DNA from: Bryobacteraceae bacterium
GTDB lineage: Bacteria > Acidobacteriota > Terriglobia > Bryobacterales > Bryobacteraceae
Length of the DNA stretch: 64,000 nt
Reading direction: 5' to 3'
Assembly (NCBI GenBank): GCA_026129905.1
Contig: JAHCHE010000002.1
Coordinates: 310,001 to 374,000 of the forward strand
The notes beneath the pieces are model-generated. The model made no database searches, was not told the DNA's origin, and saw only the letters and a program-made list of their open reading frames with translations. Positions 25,636 through 33,926 of this stretch are shown piece after piece. How positions within the stretch are numbered: position 1 is the stretch's first letter; each line of letters begins with the position of its first letter. Both the position numbers and the translations under genes were made by a program.

Positions 25636-28326
25636 CTAGGCGAGGACGGGATCGGCCTTTTCCGGGTCGATCCCTAACTCTTCGAAGGCCTTCACCGTTC
25701 GGGCAGGGTCGAATTCTCCGGCCCGGGCCAGCCGGGACAGAGCGGCCGCGGCGATCGCCTCCGCGCCGACTTCGAAGTGGCGGCGCAGGTGTTGCCGGTT
25801 GTCGCTACGGCCGAAGCCGTCCGTGCCGAGCGACGTCAGCCGTCCCGTCAGCCAGGGCGCGAGCTGATCCGGTACCGCCTTCATGTAATCGGTGGCCGCG
25901 ATCACCGGCCCTTCATGGCCGTCGAGGACCTGCTGGATATGCGGCCGCCGCTCCGGTTCCCCCGGATGCAGGCGGTTCCAGCGCTCCACGCCCAGCGCTT
26001 CGCGGCGCAGTTCGTTGTAGCTGGTGACGCTCCAGACGTCCGCCGCCACCTGGTAGCGGTCGCGCAGAATCTCCTGGGCCCGGAGCGCCTCGTTGAGGAT
26101 CGGACCGCTGCCGAACAACTGCGCCCGCGCGGATGCTTCCTCGGCCGGCCGGAACCGGTAAATGCCCCTGAGAATGCCCTCCTGGACGCCTTCGGGCATC
26201 GGCGGCTGAACGTAGAATTCGTTGTAATGCATGATGTAGTAGAAGCGGTTGTCCATTTCCGCATACATCCTCCGAATTCCGTCCTGGATAATTACCGCCA
26301 TCTCGTAGGCGTACGCCGGATCGTAGCTTGCGCAGGTCGGAACCGTCGAGGAAAGGACGAGGCTGTGCCCGTCCTGGTGCTGCAATCCTTCGCCCGCCAG
26401 CGTCGTGCGGCCGCCGGTGCCGCCCATCAGGAAACCTTTGCCCCGCGAATCGGCGAACGCCCAGATCAGGTCGCCCACCCGCTGGAAGCCGAACATCGAG
26501 TAGTACGCGAAGAACGGGATCATCGGGACCCCGTAGTTGGCGTAGGAGGTCCCCGCCGCTGTCAGCGACGCCAGTGAGCCCGCCTCTGTAATGCCCTCTT
26601 CGAGAATCTGTCCGTCCTTGGCTTCCTTGTAGTAGAGGAAGATGTCGCTGTCCACCGGTTTGTAAAGCTGGCCGCGGCTGGCGTAAATCCCGGCCTGGCG
26701 GAACAGCGACTCCATGCCGAACGTCCGCGCCTCGTCCGGAATAATCGGCACGATCAGCTTGCCGATGTCCGGGTCCCTTAGCAGCGATCGGAGAATGCTC
26801 ACGAAGCCCGCGGTGGTCATCGCGGGCCTGCCTTTCGACCCGCCGATCGCGTCCGCAAACAGTTCCAGCGGAGGCGTCTTGATCTTGATCGCCTTCGCCT
26901 CCCTTGCCGGCAGATAGCCGCCCAGTTCCTTGCGCCGGCGGTGGAGATACAGCATTTCCGGGCTGTCGTCCGGGGGCCGGTAGAACGAGGCGGTGTGCAC
27001 CATCTCTTCGGGGAGCGGGACGTCGAACCGCTGCCGGAAGTACGCCAGTTCCTGCTCGTTCAGCTTCTTCTGCTGGTGGGTGATGTTGCGGCCTTCCCCC
27101 GCCTCGCCCAGGCCATAGCCTTTGATGGTGAACGCCAGAATCACGCTCGGGGCGCCCTTGTGAGCGACCGCGCGTTTGTAGGCGTTGTACACCTTGCCCG
27201 GATCGTGCCCGCCGCGCCGCAGCCGCGCCAGTTGATCGTCGCTCATGTCGGCCACCAGGTCGCGCAGTTCCGGGTATTTGCCGAAAAACTCCTTGCGGAC
27301 GTAAGCGCCGCCCTTGGCTTTGAAGTTCTGGTACTCGCCGTCGACGCACTCGCCCATCCGCTTGATGAGCAGGCCGCTCTTGTCCTTGGCCAGCAGAACG
27401 TCCCAATCGTCGCCCCAGATCACCTTGATGACGTTCCAACCCGCGCCTCGAAAGGCCGCCTCCAGTTCCTGAATGATCTGCCCATTACCCCGCACCGGGC
27501 CGTCCAGGCGCTGGAGATTGCAGTTGACCACCCAGATCAGGTTGTCGAGATGCTCGCGGGCGCCGAGCGTGGTGGCGCCCAGAGTCTCCGGCTCATCCGT
27601 CTCGCCGTCGCCGACGAAAGTCCACACTTTTCGCAGCGTCGGCTCGATGATCCCCCGGTTCTCGAGGTACCTCATGAACCGCGCCTGGTAAATCGAGTTA
27701 ATCGGCCCGATGCCCATCGAGACGGTGGGAAACTGCCAGAAGTCCGGCATCAGCCACGGGTGCGGATAGGAGGAAAGCCCCGGCCGGTCGCGCAACTCGT
27801 GCCGGAAGTTCTCCAAGTGTTTTTCCGAAAGCCGCCCTTCCAGGTACGCCCGCGCGTATATGCCCGGCGAGGCGTGCCCTTGGAAATACACCAGGTCGCC
27901 CGGCTGATTGCCGTAGGAGGCCCGGAAAAAGTGGTTGAAGCCCACTTCCACCAGCGTGGCCAGGGAGGCGTAGGTGGAGATGTGTCCGCCGATGCCGTCG
28001 TCGTACTTGTTGGCGCGGACGACCATGGCGAGCGCGTTCCAGCGCGCGTAGCTCTTGATCCGCCGCTCGATCTCCCGCTCGCCGGGATACGGTTCTTCTT
28101 CTTCCGCGGGAATCGAGTTCAGGTACGGCGTGTTCAGTACGTAGGGAGACTTAATTCCGTAGAACGCGGCCCGGTCGATCAGCCGGGTCAGCAGAAAATT
28201 GGCGCGGTCCGGCCCCGCGGAGTCCACCACCTCGTCGAGCGCCTCCAGCCACTCCGCCGTTTCTTGCGGATGCAGGTCGTCCGACTCTTCGCGCTTTTGT
28301 TTCAGCATCTTCGCCGCTGTACTCAT
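25636..28326 (-). CDS. aceE: Pyruvate dehydrogenase E1 component, homodimeric type
   Basis: Thiamin-dependent decarboxylase that starts pyruvate oxidation to acetyl-CoA. The 896 residues match the homodimeric E1p family. Landmarks are G-I-G-G-H-I-S-T-Y-A-S-L near 112, Y-F-Q-G-H-A-S-P-G near 145, and the TPP motif V-G-D-G-E-T-D-E-P-E near 232 followed by N-L-Q-R-L-D-G-P-V. Further on are G-Y-G-L-G-E-A-G-E-G-R-N (near 390), and the C-terminal G-T-D-G-F-G-R-S-D that recognises the E2 partner class. The start is ATG 28326, because the 19 residues before it are not family-like. The E2 and E3 genes are not in this window. It is divergent from the next gene over about 130 bases. Confidence 0.96.
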   Translation of the reverse strand: MSTAAKMLKQKREESDDLHPQETAEWLEALDEVVDSAGPDRANFLLTRLIDRAAFYGIKSPYVLNTPYLNSIPAEEEEPYPGEREIERRIKSYARWNALAMVVRANKYDDGIGGHISTYASLATLVEVGFNHFFRASYGNQPGDLVYFQGHASPGIYARAYLEGRLSEKHLENFRHELRDRPGLSSYPHPWLMPDFWQFPTVSMGIGPINSIYQARFMRYLENRGIIEPTLRKVWTFVGDGETDEPETLGATTLGAREHLDNLIWVVNCNLQRLDGPVRGNGQIIQELEAAFRGAGWNVIKVIWGDDWDVLLAKDKSGLLIKRMGECVDGEYQNFKAKGGAYVRKEFFGKYPELRDLVADMSDDQLARLRRGGHDPGKVYNAYKRAVAHKGAPSVILAFTIKGYGLGEAGEGRNITHQQKKLNEQELAYFRQRFDVPLPEEMVHTASFYRPPDDSPEMLYLHRRRKELGGYLPAREAKAIKIKTPPLELFADAIGGSKGRPAMTTAGFVSILRSLLRDPDIGKLIVPIIPDEARTFGMESLFRQAGIYASRGQLYKPVDSDIFLYYKEAKDGQILEEGITEAGSLASLTAAGTSYANYGVPMIPFFAYYSMFGFQRVGDLIWAFADSRGKGFLMGGTGGRTTLAGEGLQHQDGHSLVLSSTVPTCASYDPAYAYEMAVIIQDGIRRMYAEMDNRFYYIMHYNEFYVQPPMPEGVQEGILRGIYRFRPAEEASARAQLFGSGPILNEALRAQEILRDRYQVAADVWSVTSYNELRREALGVERWNRLHPGEPERRPHIQQVLDGHEGPVIAATDYMKAVPDQLAPWLTGRLTSLGTDGFGRSDNRQHLRRHFEVGAEAIAAAALSRLARAGEFDPARTVKAFEELGIDPEKADPVLA

Positions 28327-28420
28327 GATAGCGTTTTTCCCAGCAACGGAGCCGCGAGCATGAAGCGAACAGTCCGCCCCCATCAGGGCGCGTCGCCCAT
28401 CCCACTCCGCATTTCAGGTC

Positions 28421-28439
28421 CTTTACTATAATTGTAAAG
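28421..28439 (+). promoter_or_regulatory. -10 box inside a perfect 6-bp inverted repeat
   Basis: CTTTAC (28421-28426) and GTAAAG (28434-28439) flank a TATAAT at 28427-28432. A regulator bound here would block the promoter of the gene starting at 28460, which has a good AAGGAG at 28449-28454. Confidence 0.45.
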
Positions 28440-28459
28440 AATCGATTAAGGAGCCGTAC

Positions 28460-29668
28460 ATGAGCGCAGAGTGGATCCCGATGCGTTGGCCCGCCGAATG
28501 GACCGACGCCTCGAGGCTGGACCTGATCAAGGGCACCCCGATCAACTGCCTGACCGGCGACGCGCCGCCCGTAATTCCCCTCGGCGACATCGCCTTCACC
28601 CCGCTGGATAGCGCCTCGCCGCCAAGAGGAATCGTTCTGCTGGAAGGCGTCTGGCCTCACGTGAAAATCACCCGGACCGAAGCGCGGAACACGGCGGAGA
28701 CGGGGCCGACCGGCGCGCCGTGGGTGGATTCCAACGGCTGGCGCACGAAGCTGGCCCGGGCGATGGAACCGGAAAAGACCGTCTGGCTGGTCTACGATCC
28801 ACCCAAGGAGTCTGAAGTCGTCCCGCCGGACTACTATCCCCTCCCGGTGGCGGAAGCCGAGGCCTACGGAGCGCATTGGGTCATTTCGCTCGACCAAAAC
28901 TTCCGCAAGGGGCTGGAATCCGGCAGCGACGCCGCGCTGGGCGGATGGAAGAAAGCGATCGCCGCGCTCGAGTTCGCCCGGAAACACAAAGAGTGGCGCG
29001 CCTTCGAACCTGTCGCGGCGCTGGGCGTCGTATCCGACTTCGAAGGTGAAAACGAGTTTATGGCCGGCGAATTCCTGAACCTCGCCGCCCGGCGGCACCT
29101 GGCCTACCGCATCGTCCCGAACGCCAAAGCCTCCGCGGCTTCGTTCGCCGGGCTGAAAGCTATCCTGTATGTGGACGCCGAGCCCCCCCAGGGCGATCTG
29201 CGCAAAGACCTGCTTGCGTTCGTGGAAGGCGGGGGGCTTCTGATCGCGCCCCAAGCGCTAACAAAAACCGAACCGGCCGAGTCCAAGCTGGGCTACGATC
29301 TGCGGGCGCATGGCAAGGGTCGAATCGCCACGCCCCGGGAGGAGTGGTCGGACCCCTTCGTGCTCGCCGCCGAGGCGCACCTGCTGTTGAGCCATCGCGA
29401 GGACGTCGTGCGCATCTGGAACGGAGGCACGATGGACTCCTATTACGCCGCTTCCCGGGACGGAAAGAAGGCGGTGGTTCACCTGGTGTCGTACAGCCGG
29501 CGCGGCCGGCTGGATACCGTGACGCTCGGACTGCCGCGCCCGTACGCTTCGGCCGGATTCTACACCTTGGAGTCCGCCGCGAGGGTGAAGCCCGTCAAAA
29601 GCCGACTGGGAACCGAAGTGCCGTTGCCGCCGTTCGAGACCTATGCTGCAATCGAATTAGAGGGGTAA
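28460..29668 (+). CDS. Hypothetical protein with a class I amidotransferase-like domain
   Basis: A 402-residue protein without a signal peptide. The N-terminal 180 residues look like the middle of an alpha/beta hydrolase-type or TIM-barrel protein (V-W-L-V-Y-D-P-P, G-A-H-W-V-I-S-L-D). Residues 185-270 resemble the flavodoxin-like glutaminase-type domain found beside glycoside hydrolases (A-L-G-V-V-S-D-F-E-G, L-K-A-I-L-Y-V-D, F-V-E-G-G-G-L-L-I-A-P). A C-terminal beta domain with V-H-L-V-S-Y-S follows. I do not recognise the family. It lies three bases before the DUF362 gene, so the two are co-expressed. A carbohydrate role is a guess based on the domain pattern. Confidence 0.75.
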   Translation: MSAEWIPMRWPAEWTDASRLDLIKGTPINCLTGDAPPVIPLGDIAFTPLDSASPPRGIVLLEGVWPHVKITRTEARNTAETGPTGAPWVDSNGWRTKLARAMEPEKTVWLVYDPPKESEVVPPDYYPLPVAEAEAYGAHWVISLDQNFRKGLESGSDAALGGWKKAIAALEFARKHKEWRAFEPVAALGVVSDFEGENEFMAGEFLNLAARRHLAYRIVPNAKASAASFAGLKAILYVDAEPPQGDLRKDLLAFVEGGGLLIAPQALTKTEPAESKLGYDLRAHGKGRIATPREEWSDPFVLAAEAHLLLSHREDVVRIWNGGTMDSYYAASRDGKKAVVHLVSYSRRGRLDTVTLGLPRPYASAGFYTLESAARVKPVKSRLGTEVPLPPFETYAAIELEG

Positions 29669-29671
29669 CGC

Positions 29672-30820
29672 ATGGGAATTCATCTCAGCCGCAGAGACTG
29701 GCTCGCCGCCGCCGCGGGGCTTGCCGTAGCGCGTCCGGCGAAGTCCGCGCCGACCGCGCCGGTGGCCATTGCGCGGTGCGACTCCTATGGCCCGCCCGTG
29801 CATGCGGCATTGGCCAAACTGTTCGATCAGATCGGAGGACTGGGGAAGATCGTCGCCGGCAAGACCGTCGCCGTGAAGGTAAACCTTACCGGCGGCGCGG
29901 GGATCCGCCTGTGGCACGAGCCGGCGGAACTGGCGCACTGGACCCATCCGGACGTCATCACCGCAACCATCCAGTTGATGTCGAGGGCCGGCGCCCGGCG
30001 CATCCGCATCCTGGAAAGCTTTGTCCAGGACGTCGATCCGCTCGAAGAGCACATGTTGCAGGCCGGCTGGGACCCGGCCGAGATGCTGAACGCCGGCTCG
30101 AAAGTCGAGATGGAGAACACCGGATCGCTCGGCTACGGCAAGCAGTACCACTACTTCGCCGTGCCGAACGGCGGCCACACGTTCAAAGGGTTTCGGCTCA
30201 ACCACTCCTACGCGGATTGCGACGTGTTCGTCTCCGTCGCCAAGCTCAAGGAACACGTCACCGCCGGCATCACGCTGGCGATGAAAAACTGCTTCGGCAA
30301 CACGCCCGCGACCATCTACGGCGAAGGCGCGGGCATCGACGAACCGGCCCGCGTGCCGAACGGCGGCCGCTCGATGCTCCACTTCGGCCACCGCCAGCCT
30401 TCGAAAATCGCCCCTTCGGAAAACGACCCGTCCTCGTCCCGCGACGACGGCTACCGCGTCCCGCGCATCGTTGCGGACCTGGTCGCCGCACGTCCCATCC
30501 ACCTCTCCATCGTCGAAGGCATCGAGACCATGACAACGGGCGAAGGACCGTGGGTCGCCGAGGGGCGCGCCCGCCGGATCCATCGCGTGAAGCCCGGCTT
30601 GTTGATCGTGGGCACGAACCCCGTGACGACGGACGCCGTAGGCGCGGCGGTGATGGGTTTCGATCCAATGGCCGACCGCGGAACCGCGCCCTTCGAAACC
30701 TGCGACAGCACGCTGAAGCTGGCCGAGATGCACGGCGTCGGCGCGCGCGACCTGAAAAACATCGAGGTGATCGGCGAACGGATCCGGGACGTCGTGTTCC
30801 CGTTCAGGAACTACTCGTAG
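29672..30820 (+). CDS. Tat-exported DUF362-domain protein
   Basis: A twin-arginine leader (S-R-R-D-W-L-A-A-A-A-G-L) precedes a DUF362 domain. Family marks are V-A-V-K-V-N-L-T near 67, the L-K-E-H-V-T-A-G-I-T-L-A-M-K-N segment near 190, and G-T-N-P-V-T-T-D-A-V-G-A-A-V-M-G-F-D-P near 310. DUF362 proteins often carry iron-sulfur ferredoxin modules; none is present here, so this is the stand-alone form common in Acidobacteria and Planctomycetes. Its biochemical role is unknown. It overlaps the convergent DinB gene by 17 bases at the 3' end. Confidence 0.88.
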   Translation: MGIHLSRRDWLAAAAGLAVARPAKSAPTAPVAIARCDSYGPPVHAALAKLFDQIGGLGKIVAGKTVAVKVNLTGGAGIRLWHEPAELAHWTHPDVITATIQLMSRAGARRIRILESFVQDVDPLEEHMLQAGWDPAEMLNAGSKVEMENTGSLGYGKQYHYFAVPNGGHTFKGFRLNHSYADCDVFVSVAKLKEHVTAGITLAMKNCFGNTPATIYGEGAGIDEPARVPNGGRSMLHFGHRQPSKIAPSENDPSSSRDDGYRVPRIVADLVAARPIHLSIVEGIETMTTGEGPWVAEGRARRIHRVKPGLLIVGTNPVTTDAVGAAVMGFDPMADRGTAPFETCDSTLKLAEMHGVGARDLKNIEVIGERIRDVVFPFRNYS

Positions 30821-31439
30821 CGGTCTGGGCCGGCGCCCTTTGCTGCGCATGGGGAAAACGGCGGTCTTGCAAGACTTGGCGCGCCTGCCACAAATGACGC
30901 CGGTCGTGCGCCGTCAGCAGCCAGAACGCCATCCCAAGGCTGTACCGGATCAGCGACGTAACCGGGGATGGAACTTTGATCCGGACCAGGTCCAGACCGT
31001 CGGCCTGCCGCACGAGGTCCTCAATACGCTCGTGGAGGGAGAGAAACGGCGGCAGCACTTCGTCGACCGACCGCTCCGCGGCAGGGCGAAACTTCCGCGG
31101 CGCCCCCACCCGGCGGGTGACCGGAGGCTCCATCGTCTTCAGAAACCAGCGGGAGAGAAAACCGTACGCGTAAGGTCCGTCCTTGAGCATCGCTTTCCGC
31201 CGGCCTTCCGCGACGGCGCGTTCCAAGAGCGAAGCCGAGGCGGCGTTGATCGCGTTCAGGTGATCCAGGCATTGCGCCACCGACCAACGCCCGGGGCCGG
31301 GACTCCAGTTGAGCTGTTCCCGCGTCAGCCCCTCGGCCAGCCCCTTGGCATCGATTTTGATGACATGCACCTGGTACAGCAACCGGTCGATCTCGGCATT
31401 CTTGATGCGGTCAGGCTGTCTTGACGGCAGTGAAACCAT
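30804..31439 (-). CDS. DinB_2 family protein (second copy)
   Basis: A 211-residue DinB-like helical protein. The family pattern is G-R-W-S-V-A-Q-C-L-D-H-L near residue 57, giving the first metal histidine, and L-T-A-H-D-R-R-H-L-W-Q near 177, giving the other two. A basic linker between them is longer than usual. A Shine-Dalgarno TAGGAG stands before ATG 31439. The last residues (Q-T-A-T-S-S-S) are encoded across the end of the opposite DUF362 gene. It is unrelated in position to the DinB gene at 16704; the two share little beyond the histidines. Confidence 0.85.
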   Translation of the reverse strand: MVSLPSRQPDRIKNAEIDRLLYQVHVIKIDAKGLAEGLTREQLNWSPGPGRWSVAQCLDHLNAINAASASLLERAVAEGRRKAMLKDGPYAYGFLSRWFLKTMEPPVTRRVGAPRKFRPAAERSVDEVLPPFLSLHERIEDLVRQADGLDLVRIKVPSPVTSLIRYSLGMAFWLLTAHDRRHLWQARQVLQDRRFPHAQQRAPAQTATSSS

Positions 31440-31574
31440 ATTCTCCTATCAGGGTACCCGGAATGAAGGCATCACGATGGCGGCGCCCGCCCCGTGGCAT
31501 TGCCGCAAGAACTCCTAAGCAGGGGGCGACTCGTCAGGACGAGCTACTTACCGGCGCAGGCCACGTTTGGGAGA

Positions 31575-32945
31575 TCAACGGTAGCCGAACACGGGCGGGA
31601 AGATGACAACCACCAATGCCGCCCACATGGAGTATACGGGCAGATACGAAACCTGCCATCGCTCCAGGGCGGCAAACGAGCCCTGGTGAAGCAGGAAGCG
31701 CGCATAGAGCCAGGCCGACCACCCCAGGTTGACCAGCAGAATGAGATTCTCGCCAAGAGCTGCCACTCGGTTCGGAGTCAAGCCAAACTCGGAGATGCGG
31801 GCTGCGATCGCCGTGAGCGCCACCCCATCGACGATGAGCGCACTGACGACGAGCAGCAGTTGCATGCCGTCGAAGAAGTCGGGCGGCGCTTGCGGGTCGC
31901 GCGCGGAGGCGGCATAGAGCACCAGCCCTACGACCAGCGCCAGCAACAGGTCGAAGCCGATGAGTACCTCCCGCTGCACGTTGATGGGCCTGCCTGTCCA
32001 CGCCATCGTGGCCAGAAACGCCAGGAGCAGAACAGTGAACAGCGGCGTGAACAGCCTGGTTAGAACCGGCGCCATGTTCTCGATGACGCTCTGCTTCGCC
32101 TCTACGAGCCAGGACCCGATAATGACGGCCCCCATCGCCCCGCACGGGATCAGCCAATCCTCTGCCAACCACTGAGCGTTCATCTCGATGGCCTTGAACA
32201 TCATCATCGTCAGGGCGGTAAAAACGCCCCCGCCGAGCGCGATCAGCGCGTAGTAGATGACCAGTTCGCCGGAGAACCGCACGAAGTTCATGCGCCCGCC
32301 GTCGGCGAACCAGCGGCTTCGGACGTATGCGAAGCCGACGGCCAGCCATAGCGCGATTGGCAGGTGCAGAGCGGTCAGCGCCTCGGTGTCGCTACCCTTG
32401 CGGAAGGGGAAGACGTTGGCGAAAACAGCCCCGGCCGCGAAGGGGAGCGCCAGCCAGAGGCCGCTTACAACCCCCGCTCCGCGCTTCCACGCGAAGTAGA
32501 GGGTGAGCAGCGGCAGGACGAACAGGCTGGCGTTCCGCGCGTAGAACCGCTCGTCACCACCGCCGAGCCGAAGACCAAACAGCGCCGGCGCCTTGATGGC
32601 CAACGCCGCGGCGATCGCAAGGATCAGGACGACGAGCGTCTCGGCGCGTGGGCTGTTTGCCGTCTCATTGGGGCCGTCTGGGGCGATGACCAACTGCTTC
32701 CAGAGCCGCTCGGAGTGCGCGCGCGCAAACTCGCGTGACAGCGCATCGAGGCTGCCCATGCGCTTGACGGCGACCAGGAAAGCTTCTTCCGCGGCCAGGC
32801 CGGCCTCGGTGAGCGCCACCAGTTGGTCGCGCAGATGTCCCTCGAGCTCCTCCACGTCGGAACCGGTAATGGCTTGCCGGCGGCGGACGTACGCCCGCCA
32901 CTGCGCGATTTGTTCCTCCAGCGGTAGATCGGCGAACATCGTCAT
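31575..32945 (-). CDS. Polytopic membrane protein with permease-prefix domain, PadR-linked
   Basis: The first 80 residues match the soluble 'permease prefix domain 1' found before many acidobacterial ABC-type permeases: L-P-L-E-E-Q-I-A-Q-W-R, then E-E-L-E-G-H-L-R-D-Q and A-F-L-V-A-V-K-R-M-G. About ten hydrophobic segments follow, resembling DUF4153-type membrane proteins, not MacB. No ATPase or MacB periplasmic domain is present. ATG 32945 overlaps the padR stop (ATGA), so the two are coupled. Longer frames upstream lie within padR and are discarded. PadR control of an adjacent permease-like protein is the usual arrangement. The transported substrate is unknown. Confidence 0.85.
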   Translation of the reverse strand: MTMFADLPLEEQIAQWRAYVRRRQAITGSDVEELEGHLRDQLVALTEAGLAAEEAFLVAVKRMGSLDALSREFARAHSERLWKQLVIAPDGPNETANSPRAETLVVLILAIAAALAIKAPALFGLRLGGGDERFYARNASLFVLPLLTLYFAWKRGAGVVSGLWLALPFAAGAVFANVFPFRKGSDTEALTALHLPIALWLAVGFAYVRSRWFADGGRMNFVRFSGELVIYYALIALGGGVFTALTMMMFKAIEMNAQWLAEDWLIPCGAMGAVIIGSWLVEAKQSVIENMAPVLTRLFTPLFTVLLLAFLATMAWTGRPINVQREVLIGFDLLLALVVGLVLYAASARDPQAPPDFFDGMQLLLVVSALIVDGVALTAIAARISEFGLTPNRVAALGENLILLVNLGWSAWLYARFLLHQGSFAALERWQVSYLPVYSMWAALVVVIFPPVFGYR

Positions 32946-33280
32946 GCCGTGCACGCCTTCAGCCAGATACTCCGAAGGGCGCCGTCCACCACCTGCCACT
33001 GTTGCCGCTGGGATGCGAGCTGCGTGCGGCCTTCTCTCGTGATGCGGTAGTACTTACGCCTGCGGCCGTTCTCGGACGCGGACCACCTCGCCGCGACATA
33101 ACCTTGGCGCTCAAGCCGGTGCAGCACAGGATAGAGCATCCCGTCGGTCCACTGTAAGCGCCCGCCTGACAATTCGGCCACTCGCTTGATGATGGCGTAG
33201 CCGTAGCTATCGCCTTCGGCAAGGATGGCGAGCACAAGCGGCGTGGCAGAGGCGGCAACCAGGTCCTTACCCATCGCCAT
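32942..33280 (-). CDS. PadR-family transcriptional regulator
   Basis: A 112-residue winged-helix repressor. Typical elements are L-V-L-A-I-L-A-E-G-D-S-Y-G-Y-A-I-I-K near 20, then L-Q-W-T-D-G-M-L-Y-P-V-L-H-R-L-E near 42 (recognition helix), then G-R-R-R-K-Y-Y-R-I-T near 72 (wing). It has a short single C-terminal helix (PadR-s1 subtype). Two starts are possible, ATG 33280 or 33274; the promoter and operator sit right against them. It likely represses its own operon, including the membrane gene that follows. Confidence 0.93.
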   Translation of the reverse strand: MAMGKDLVAASATPLVLAILAEGDSYGYAIIKRVAELSGGRLQWTDGMLYPVLHRLERQGYVAARWSASENGRRRKYYRITREGRTQLASQRQQWQVVDGALRSIWLKACTA

Positions 33281-33319
33281 ACGTAGAAGTATTATACATA
33301 ATTGTTCTACGTATGCAAA
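33280..33319 (-). promoter_or_regulatory. padR promoter overlapped by a 9-bp inverted repeat operator
   Basis: On the minus strand, TTTGCA (33319-33314), a 17-base spacer and TATAAT (33296-33291) form a near-consensus promoter. TACGTAGAA (33280-33288) and TTCTACGTA (33305-33313) are perfect inverted arms with a 16-base gap that straddle the -10. This is the expected geometry for autorepression by PadR. Confidence 0.7.
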
Positions 33320-33380
33320 TGTAACGTTCGGTAACGTGGCTAGAGTGGAGCGTCCGGCCGAGTCCGCCGCCGGTCTCTCG

Positions 33381-33905
33381 TCAGTAGCCCAGCGAGTGGC
33401 AGAAGTGGCAGTCGTTGGAAACCTCGCGCGCCGCGTGGCAGTTCATGCACGAGGTCATGGTGGTCGAGACCTCCTTGGCCACTTCGTCACGCGTGGCCAC
33501 GGGACCGTGGCACGTCTCGCACGCCTCGCCCGCCTTTCCATGGTTGGCATGGCTGAAAAACACGAACTCCGGGACGCGATACACCCGGACCCAGGCAATT
33601 CTTTTGCCCTCGCGCTGGTACTTCGCCAATTCCTGGACTGCCGGGCTGTCGGCCTTCACCGTCCGGTGGCAGAGCATGCAGCGGTCGGCCTGCGGCAACC
33701 CGGCGCGCTCTTTGGTCGCGGCCGTCGTGTGACAGTCCTTGCAAGCCGAACCAGCCTCGGCGTGGACCTTATGACTGAACGGAACGGGCTGCGGCGCCAC
33801 GCGTTGGGGAAGTTCTTCCTCTTTGCTCTTGTAGACCGGCTGGTCCTGGCCGCCCGCGACGGCGGCCGCCAGCCAGATGACGGCGATTCCGGCGTTGCGC
33901 AACAA
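33381..33905 (-). CDS. Periplasmic pentaheme cytochrome c
   Basis: An exported c-type cytochrome of 174 residues with five C-x-x-C-H haem sites: C55-K-D-C-H59, C76-M-L-C-H80, C129-E-T-C-H133, C153-M-N-C-H157 and C166-H-F-C-H170. Extra histidines (H45 and H48 in F-S-H-K-V-H; H119 and H122 in F-S-H-A-N-H) are candidate distal ligands, as in cytochrome c7 and ActA-like proteins. A short leader precedes the mature part. The gene starts 21 bases after the stop of the PQQ dehydrogenase gene on the same strand, so it is the likely electron acceptor of that enzyme or passes its electrons onward. Confidence 0.9.
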   Translation of the reverse strand: MLRNAGIAVIWLAAAVAGGQDQPVYKSKEEELPQRVAPQPVPFSHKVHAEAGSACKDCHTTAATKERAGLPQADRCMLCHRTVKADSPAVQELAKYQREGKRIAWVRVYRVPEFVFFSHANHGKAGEACETCHGPVATRDEVAKEVSTTMTSCMNCHAAREVSNDCHFCHSLGY

Positions 33906-33926
33906 CCATCAGGTTAACCCACGGAC

